A DNA stretch of 64,000 nt, taken from NCBI GenBank assembly GCA_028023455.1, contig JAQFVV010006470.1:710001-774000 (forward strand), in the 5' to 3' direction. Below are positions 55,425-64,000 of the stretch, one piece after another. Under the pieces are notes generated by a model. The model searched no databases. It was not told the origin of the DNA and was given only the letters and a program-made list of their open reading frames with translations. This DNA is from Epiperipatus broadwayi (Eukaryota > Onychophora > Udeonychophora > Euonychophora > Peripatidae). Position 1 is the first letter of the stretch, and the number at the start of each line of letters is the position of its first letter. Made by a program: the position numbers and the translations under genes.

Positions 55425-58400
55425 CTTACACTCCCAACACCGCTCATATACATCACATGAACGAAATGCCCAGGCGCCAGTTCTATTAATGAATAGAACA
55501 ATATAACAAAATATATAATATAAAATTATAACTGAGACTCTATATTTAAGTTTTTGTTCTGCTCAGCTCAGTGGGAGGCTGTAGGCAGTTCATAAGATAT
55601 ATGATAGTAAATGAATAAAAGAAGAAATATTATAAAACATTTAATATAAGGTAAATTCCTTTGTTAATTAATTGTATGATAAAGAATCATAATGTTTATT
55701 TGGTACAATCTTCTTTTAACTTAATTTCTTTTTTCATCCAAGTATAACATATATCAGCTTGCTATAATTATATTCTTAAAGAATTCTATTATTTGGAATA
55801 TCATAATCTAAACATCTACTTTAATGCCAATCAAGAAATAAGTAATAAGTTCTCAAAAAATTTAACAAACACAGTTGAATTAATAAACTATATTGCCCAT
55901 AAGTTATAATTCTAAAGTAGGAGAAAAATATAATGAAACTAATTGACTAAACTATTTTACTGTGTTTCAATAATAAGATAATGACAGAGATAGGGTATTT
56001 TAATCTCATATCATCATCTCACAAATATACTGACTTGGCAACCTTTCTAATACGTTTATCAAGTGGCAAATATTCATTATAATGTTTGGATTAAGAAAAA
56101 CAATATTGTCAGACATAAGCAAATTTAATATTATAACTCTAAAATAATATATCTGTTTTAGAATAGATTTATGAAATGTGGAGATGTGGAAATGGAAAAC
56201 ACGAATGTACACAATAATAACTCAAGACACAGCTTTTAAGATTTAAATAACTAAAACAAATCATTTATTATACCAAATAAAATAAACTTGATTAACATGA
56301 AATTTACAAATGGACTATTTGTTTTATAAATTTTTAAATTATTAAATAAATTTTTAGCATCAGTTTGAGATTATCCCTACCATCTAAACAAATTAATAAT
56401 AAAAATTAAATATCCCGACTTTGAACACATACTTTGCTTACATGTTTCTTCTATATGACAATACATAAATGACATATTATATTATTAGCACACACAAAAA
56501 AAATATAGATACTTTCGAGAGGATATTACTGTTGATTAACAAAATAAATCAAATTATTTATATTTGGCTTTCAGCAAAGCAACTTTCTATAATTGACTAA
56601 TAATCACTTTTAATTACCTATATATTTCATTCATAGCAACAAAATCATGTTTATTCTGATGATTTGATGATTGATAACTTTTATTTAAATAAATACACTG
56701 TATTTGAAAATGTTTACTTCTCGTTTTAATCTTAATACTTTATACTTCTATTAAATGAATGTAGTATATTTCAAAAGCATTTATTTCTCATTTTAATTTC
56801 AATAATTCTATACATTATATACGCGATATTATTTATATTACGCGTGTGTGTGTATGTTCAAGCAGCAATAATATAAAACATTTTTTTTTTTTAAACTCTC
56901 CATTCATTAAGAAAATATCATACAATTATTTTATTTCGAACAATGTCGTAATTCATCAATAAAATTTGACACTAGTATTACATCCATAATTAATCTAACA
57001 ATTTATCTAGCCACATATTAATTAACACAAAGCTATATTTTCATGATTTTACGTACTATACGTTATAAAGGGAATCTACATGAGGAGCAGATAACTCTTA
57101 CCGAACACTTCTACAATAATTCATTACCAAGAATCCAAGAAAAACGTCACATAACTTCCTAAACATCATTTAATCATATTTCAACAATAACTTCTCTACT
57201 TCTAAATACATTATTGGTGGGGATTTTAATTCCTCGTCACCAGGGCCCTAAGAACATCACTTCAAAAAAAAATATCATTAGTCATACGCATATAAAATAA
57301 ACTAGGCTCTACTCATGGAAAATTAATAACATATACTATATAAGCAAGATCTTTTATCCCTATAGACATTACAATGCAGTCAGATTTCTTTCTATTCTCA
57401 TAGCTTCTCTAAATATCGAACATTATAAATAGCGCTGGCAGATAAATACATACAGATAATATACCAATCTGTTCAACTCAGTAAAATACGACAATGTACA
57501 AAATTTATGCATAAAATATTCACAAACTGAATATTTATTAAACAAATATCATAATTGTGCAAAACAAGCACACACCCGCGAATAAAAGTATATATAATAT
57601 TAACTCTAAATTACACAATGATTAAGACATAACTTTTAATTTAATAAACTTTAGGTTAATTTTTTTTAAAATGTAACGGTTCTAATTATTACGAAAGAAC
57701 TCTTTTTATATCTAACAAACTATTTCTATTATAAGTTCGTTGATTTAAACAAAGAACAAAATTTTCATTTTGAGATAATAAAGCATACAAAAAAAATGTA
57801 AACCTCTCTAGTCATATATATATAAAATATTTCTTTCATCCTCATAAGGAAACAATAAGACCTATTTGAACGAAATCAATTTTTACCGGCATACTCTTCA
57901 TTTGAGTACACTCTGGAGACGGTCTTGAAAATCAAAATAACACAGATTATAAATGAACATAATAATAAATAAAACCTATCTATCTATCATATATATTAGT
58001 TATGACAATCAATAAAAAAAAAGACACAAAAGTTATTAGTTTTGTAACTAAAATAAAAGTTCATTTGCAAAGCTCTGCTCCGGGTTTATGAAATAATATG
58101 GGACACATTCCAAACCGAATTTTACACTCAAATAAACTTTTGCAATATAAATTTAAAAAAATATATAAGCATAACTTAAATATGCCCAGCACCTTTCAAT
58201 GTTCATAGCATATCCATTTGAGGTACCAAATCATACACAAGCCATAATTTTCTCCTTTATTATACTGAAAATATAAGACATTTTACGTGCAGATCTGGAT
58301 TAAATACGCGGTTATCCTTAGTATTTTCTGAATAGCATTTAATAATACTTTAAATTGTCCTTAGTAATTCCATAATTAATAATGCTTTATTTTATATTCC

Positions 58401-59370
58401 GTCCTTATTGAAGAGAACCAAAATTATCAGGATTTCTGTCCTTCTATTCAATTGAACAGAAGTAGCTTACATTTTATTTCCTTAATTTAAAATGCACATT
58501 AGTTCCAGAAATATCAAATAAATGAATACTGTTATCTCCTTACGATGAACTTAAACATAATATGATCTATCAAAATACACATATCCTTAGGTCTATGTAT
58601 AATCTTCACAAAGAACACTACATGAAAAATAGTGAGAAAATTAAAATATATTCTATAGAACAGTTCTGCATGCGTTTTCCATATATATCAAAAAAAAATA
58701 TGTTGCTTAATGATACAACAATAATATTTATGTAAACCACTCTTATTTAAAATGACAATTAAATGAAATAATATAGACTGGATATTATTAACACACATTT
58801 TTAAAAGAGTAATAGTTTTAAAGGGATTAATTCAGAAATGTTTAAATCGAAAAGACTTAATCAAACTGACATAACTTTTTTAAAACCTTAGAATTGCATT
58901 TTTTAATTAATTTTTTCCATAATAAAGTTCTGACGCTCCTTTGTAAGTTTTTACTCTAAAGTCTTTTCAAGGTCAATTTGACTTCAGTAACTGGCTTTAA
59001 TTTTTACAATACATGAACTACTGTTTACTGTCTACTATTACATTATAAAGAGCAAATTTTACACTGGAAATCTTTTTTTTTTAAATAAAAACCTCCCTTT
59101 TGCAAAGTTCATTTGCCTTTCACCATGTTACTCCCACACATCTTGCTAACTAACTAATTACATATGCAAAAACAAATCTTTTCAAAAAAAAAATCATTTT
59201 GATTTTTTAAAACTAAATGAAGACAAGAAAAATATACAAATAATAAAATAAATAGGCTGTTACAAACTTGAAAGAAAAATGAATATTAATTAACTATCAA
59301 ATAAAAATGATTAATATATTATTCAATTTATAAAATAATTCATTGATCTAACTATCTATTAATCATTGGA

Positions 59371-59371
<1 letters not shown>
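55420..59371. other. AT-rich non-coding stretch
   Basis: About 4 kb with no recognisable coding, RNA or repeat features. The minus-strand ORF at 56006-56212 is chance-like. Confidence 0.45.

Positions 59372-59446
<75 letters not shown>
59372..59446. repeat. (TA)n microsatellite
   Basis: A TA tract of about 75 bp followed by a short T run. Confidence 0.97.
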
Positions 59447-59453
<7 letters not shown>

Positions 59454-59975
59454 TTATATATGTTAATTATTTAAGTTAACTACTGTAATTTAAATGTTTT
59501 TATTGTGAATGTACTATTGTTTGCTGTTATTAAAGATGAAAATGAAATGAAACATAATGCAGAATCATACAGGCATACACATGCACTACAACCTAAATAT
59601 TGAACTGTCTTAACTAAATATAATTGAAACTTCTATTAACTGTTGACAAAAGGATAAGAATTAATGAATAAAGGATTTTGAAACCATTCAAATAATATTA
59701 TAATAACACAGGATAACTTTGCATCTTTCCAAGATGTATCAATCCCATTAATAAACAACCCCCCCTTCCTTACATTCAATACCTTATTAACCACAATAAT
59801 ACTAATAAATACTTATAAAGTGGTCAGTAAACTGCACAAGCAACCCATATTTAAGCTTTAAGCAATCTCCAGCAAAAATTTTAAAATTCTAAGGCTATTT
59901 CATTTCTTTTAATAAAATATAACCATTTATTTAAGATACAAGGTATCTTAAACCCTTGTGCCCATTCAGATGGTC

Positions 59976-59979
<4 letters not shown>
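59447..59979. other. Non-coding flank of LTR element 2
   Basis: Nothing recognisable. It is the outer flank of the second pol-less LTR element. Confidence 0.4.

Positions 59980-60072
<93 letters not shown>
59980..60072. repeat. (TA)n microsatellite at the LTR edge of element 2
   Basis: More than 90 bp of TA repeat lies exactly where the first 60 or so bases of the LTR should be, judged by alignment with element 1. It has replaced or buried the LTR terminus. Confidence 0.9.
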
Positions 60073-60074
<2 letters not shown>

Positions 60075-62000
60075 GTGCCACTTGTCCAAAAATTGGAACT
60101 AGACTTTTATTTTAAGAGCAGACAGGATATGCACACCTGAATGCATTGAAATAAACTCAGGGATATCCAAGAAATGTTAAATATTGTTTATAAAATTGAG
60201 AATTAAAAGCACTAAAATAAACATAAGCCAAATTAAGTTTAAACTCATTTTAACATTTTATTTGATAGAAATACAAATTATGAAGTAAATGTTTATAACA
60301 CAAGAAATAGGGTTAGCTCAAGCGTGTTCCATAAAATCTAAAATTCATGCTTTGGCAGATAGATTCATCTTTTAATAGAGAATTAGAAAGGGAAACAACA
60401 TATTTTTTTTCAGCAGTGAATTCACCACAACATTATATCTTTTCACAGATATGAAAACAATATGTTTTTGAATTATGTCAATGAAACCAGTGCCAACAAG
60501 CATACCTTAGCCCAGAAAATGTGTTGGGACCAAGAATGTCATATGCCAGTAGAAGTTGAATTTTATACTATGTTTAAAATATAATCATTGATTTACCCCA
60601 AGAACAAAATAAAATATAATTATACATTGGAATATGAATTATAAAAAGAAGTAAATTTATGTTTCCAATTTAATGAAACAACAAACTTAGAAAATATTCT
60701 CACATAAAGATTTTAAATTAATACAATACCAAATCTAGAATGAAAGGAAAACAGCATTTAAAACTGGTGAATTCCATACACAATGATTGGCAAAAACTTA
60801 TCTAAAAATAATAATTAGCAGCCTCAGTAAGAGTTCAGTAAATAATTACAAAAGCAGTTGCATGTGTTTAAGCATTTCATGAGAGTGAACAAATTATAAT
60901 TACAAATAAATCTACAAAGTTCTGAGTACATGCCCTGATAAATAAATTTGAAAGCTAACTTGGAATCTAAGATTACAAGTTTAACAGCAAAGTACAATGA
61001 AAAAAAATGCAGCTAATAAATGTGAGGTTAAATAATGATTAAAGATACAGATTTATGTTTAAGACTGAGGGGAGATTTAACAAAAAAAAATTACTCTGGA
61101 AAGAATAAAAGGAAATATTTAAACTTACGGTAATGCAAAGTTCACATAGAATGTATACTTTTATTTGAGTTGATATTTCAGGTGATCCTAAGTTGGACAG
61201 CAGCAATGGCGGAATCCATTTATTTTTCATTTTATAGCATGACTGAAGAAACAATACTGGCAGACATGGGTTCATCTTGGTTTAAGTAACAATGCATATT
61301 GTTAGTAAAACATACAGTATTTGACATCTTGATGAAAGCAAAATGGTTTTAACAACTGCAATTTTTTTAAGAAGTTAAATGTCCAAACTGCTAATGGCAT
61401 GGAGTTTGAATTGAATCCTTGGATTAGATTAGTGCAGCCAAGATTAAAACACTATTACTAAAATTGTTGGGGTTATTTATCGCACTTCATTTTACATGAA
61501 ATATTTCCTTGTTGTCGAATTCTACACCATAGTGCAAGGAAAATATCGATCTCCTGCTCAATCTAATGAAGAATTTTAACCAGGGATTATTTTAACAAAA
61601 ACAATAACATAAATTTAAATCTATGCTTTTAGAATGAACTTAGAAATGAATAAAATAAAAGAGACAGGATTGTAATTAACAAAGTTGCTTGCTTTTTACC
61701 AAACTGATTACAAACAATCAGTGAATGAAAACTATTTTAAAATCAATTCTGTAAAAAAAATTAAATGACCTTGTTTAAATATAAATGAGTATGTATAAAA
61801 TACATATACTCTTATAAACAATTTTTTTTAACAAGCTTTATGATAAAATGTAATAAAACCAAAATCTAGTTTTACTTTTGTGTAGTGACCTTTGAAATGA
61901 ATACTATCTGCTTCAAGTGATCAAATATGTGATGAAAAAAAAAAAAAAACATGTGCTATTTTTTTTTAAATCTGTAAACATTTTACATTTCCTGTAACTC
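60073..62000 (-). repeat. 3' LTR of element 2
   Basis: Defined by repetition at 63535 onward and by similarity to the element 1 LTRs. The upper boundary is uncertain by about 100 bp. Confidence 0.7.
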
Positions 62001-62454
62001 GACTGAATGTTTGCCTTGCACTCAAAAAAAAACAATAAATTGTTTTAAACATTTCCCCATTTATCATTTGCATAAGTCATTAACAAAAGCCTTTTTTTTT
62101 TAAAAAAAAATCTACCAATTACTAAAGATGAACCATTAACTTATGTCTGGCAGTTCGTTTTCTTTTATTACTCACTTTCTGACAAATGTTTATTTCTTTC
62201 ATATTTTACTTGTCTAGAATTTACAATTTAGTCTTTTTCAGATTCTGTTCTATTTTTTAGCTTATACATTTTTCTCTTACCCCTTTCATGTTCTGTTTTG
62301 TTTTCGGCCTCATATAACGAACAACTTTTTTGTTGAGCAAAACATTTCAACGTTGTGTCCAACTTTATTATTCATACTATTAGTATTATAAAATGGAAAG
62401 AATTCATCTTCTACAAACTTTTTGAACGTTTGACATAAAATCCTTCTATATATA

Positions 62455-63164
62455 TTATACTTCTACTTTAAAATTATATTTCTTAATCTTTTTTTCTAAC
62501 TCTTTTCTTCTTTTTGAATTTATATTAAAAAAAATAGTTATTAAAACAAATTTAATTTTAGTTCTACACAGAGTCTTTTTTACCTGATTTTCTGTCTTTA
62601 TCTTATAATTCTTATTTATTTCTATATTTTCTAGATTTCCCATAACACTTTCTATCTTTACCCAGTCTTTGTTTGCTTCTAACATTCTTTCCATCTTATC
62701 TATTTTAACATTATCTTGTTCTATTTTTACTTCTATACCCTTTTATTACTTCCCCTTCCTGCCTATTTTTACTTAATTCATTTTCTATAGTTTTTATATC
62801 CCCCTGATTTACCTCTGCTTCTCCCATTATTTCACCCCTCACTGTCTTCATTTCTTTAATAATTTCTGCATTTCACTTCCTAATTTCTTCATTCTTTCTT
62901 GATTATATTCTCTTTTATCTTAATATATTTCTGCTTTGAATTCTGCCAGCATTGGTTGCTGACTTTTCTTGAAATCACTAATTTTTTCCTTTATTTGTTT
63001 ATTCATTTCTCTATTTTCTACCTTTATTTATTGATGCATTTTTTCATCATCATCATTATCCTTAGTGTCTCAGTTTCTAGCTATTCTACAATTTGAGGGA
63101 TATTGAATAAAACAGGTCTTTCTTATAAATCTGCTTCCCTGTCACATCCTTCTTTGATTTCCAT
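62455..63164 (-). pseudogene. Gag-like coiled-coil protein of LTR element 2
   Basis: From the ATG at 63164 the minus strand reads MEIKEGCDREADL, a stop, then RPVLFNIPQIVE, matching element 1 (MEAKEESDKEAD, stop, PVSFKHPQIVE). The downstream frame 62694-62455 reads KTENQVKKTLCRTKIKF and KRRKELEKKIKKYNFKVEV, aligning with KTENNVKQFLQETKNKLF and KKRVKKKVKEYDFKAEI of element 1. Stops and frameshifts break it. Function is presumed Gag-like, as for element 1. Confidence 0.7.
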
Positions 63165-63511
63165 TTTTACACAAGACTGAACTCGCAATTTTTATCTTTT
63201 TTAAAAAAAATATACTAGCAAATAAAACACTATTTACTGTTTATTAATTATTTATATTAAAGAAGACAACTAACTAAATTTAACACTTTTTTCTCAAATT
63301 AATTTACCTCCAAAAGAATTTTTTTTAAAAAAAAAAACGCTATTTATTGTTTCTAAATTATTTCATATAAGAAGATGAACCACATTCTATCAAACTGCTC
63401 CAACAATACATGCAATAATTAACAAAATGAACACCAATTACTAATTCTTGATTCTTAAACCTAAAATATTTCTCAATTGTCTGAAAATATCTCACATGAG
63501 CTTGAAAACTG

Positions 63512-63534
63512 GAAGCCCTAAGTTGTTTGTGATA
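63512..63534 (-). promoter_or_regulatory. Degenerate primer-binding site of element 2
   Basis: GAAGCCCTAAGTTGTTTGTG aligns with the PBS region of element 1 (GGCCCCATGTTGGGCGCC) at the same distance from the LTR edge, with many substitutions. Confidence 0.5.
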
Positions 63535-64000
63535 AAATTATTATAGCTATGTATCGGAAGACAAAATTTTTCTTTGGCATATACTGACCACAAGAGCATC
63601 CCTAATCTGAAAATCAGAACTAAACATTTATTTTAAGGGTGGACAGGATATGCAAAGCTGAATGGGCCAAACTAAACTCATGGAGAAACAAGAAATCTTA
63701 AATATTGTTTAGACAATTGAGAAATAAAACCCTAAACAAAGATCAGCCAAATTAAGTTTAAACTCATTTTAAAATTTTATGTGGTAGAAATATAAATTAT
63801 GAAATAAAAGTTTATAACACAAGTAATAGGGTTATTATTGGCATGTATGAGAAAGACTAAAATTCAATGTCATGGCAAACAGACTGATCTTCTAATTGAG
63901 AATTAGAAAAAGAGAGAATGAATTTCTTTCAGCATATCATTCACCACAACACTGTTTCCATTCACAGATATGAAAACAAAATGTTGTTGAACTAAATCAA
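63535..64000 (-). repeat. 5' LTR of element 2 (partial)
   Basis: The low-coordinate (U5-side) end of the second LTR. It aligns with 60073-60500 and is cut by the window boundary. Confidence 0.75.

Larger units (their letters stand above)
60073..64000 (-). mobile_element. Pol-less LTR retroelement 2 (truncated by window end)
   Basis: Positions 60073 onward and 63535-64000 are direct repeats of each other (GGTGCCAC/GAGCATCC, GGACAGGATATGCA, GCCAAATTAAGTTTAAACTC, CAGATATGAAAACAA). They are also alignable with the LTRs of element 1 (e.g. the GTACATGCCC...AATAAAT block near 60927 and 6890). The interior carries the same gag-like frame. The 3' LTR ends somewhere around 61900-62100, and the 5' LTR continues beyond the window. 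The LTR-to-LTR divergence here is visibly greater than in element 1, so this copy is older. Confidence 0.8.

Noticed and set aside
62899-63096. Plus-strand ORF rich in F, I and L
   Set aside because: It is antisense to the gag-like frame of element 2. Pyrimidine-rich antisense of a K/E coiled coil always looks hydrophobic.

Overview
The window is eukaryotic, almost certainly metazoan, nuclear DNA: strongly AT-rich, full of long perfect microsatellites ((TA)n, (GATA)n, (TAA)n, (CTA)n), and occupied mainly by decayed retroelements. There are no operons, rRNA genes or intact long ORFs. A cephalopod mollusc (octopus-like) is my best guess, from TA-tailed tRNA-type SINE heads, hairpin-flanked TA tracts, Penelope-like and Ty3/gypsy remnants and an extracellular LRR protein. 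Other invertebrates, such as chelicerates, cannot be excluded from sequence alone.

Layout. 0-6.2 kb: non-coding, with TA hairpins, a SINE-like head and a CTA/ATT array. 6.26-11.79 kb: a minus-strand, pol-less LTR retroelement with about 1.9 kb LTRs, a tRNA-Lys-type primer-binding site and one gag-like coiled-coil reading frame with two in-frame stops. 11.8-12.4 kb: a 0.57 kb GATA/GACA array. 12.85-13.66 kb: a compound inverted repeat. 16.9-28.6 kb: two 1.1 kb direct repeats enclosing a minus-strand Ty3/gypsy relic (gag, protease, RT, RNase H and integrase recognisable in order), a MITE-like inverted repeat inserted in its gag part, and two giant triplet arrays. 30.3-33.5 kb: a second, plus-strand gypsy relic. 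38.2-38.9 kb: the only credible host coding sequence, a first coding exon of a secreted or membrane leucine-rich-repeat protein ending at a good GT splice donor. 39.9-41.5 kb: two Penelope-like (GIY-YIG) fragments in opposite orientation. 45.95-46.45 kb: a third, divergent Penelope-like fragment. 47-59 kb: AT-rich non-coding sequence with little recognisable. 60.07-64 kb: a second, more diverged member of the pol-less LTR family, truncated by the window end.

No genes here form a visible pathway. The most novel items are the pol-less LTR family (two members sharing LTR, PBS region and a coiled-coil protein with a conserved N-terminus) and the recurrent arm-(TA)n-arm hairpins, one of which lies just upstream of the LRR start codon. 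All boundaries were read by eye. Those of diverged repeats may be off by tens of bases, and by about 100 bp where stated.
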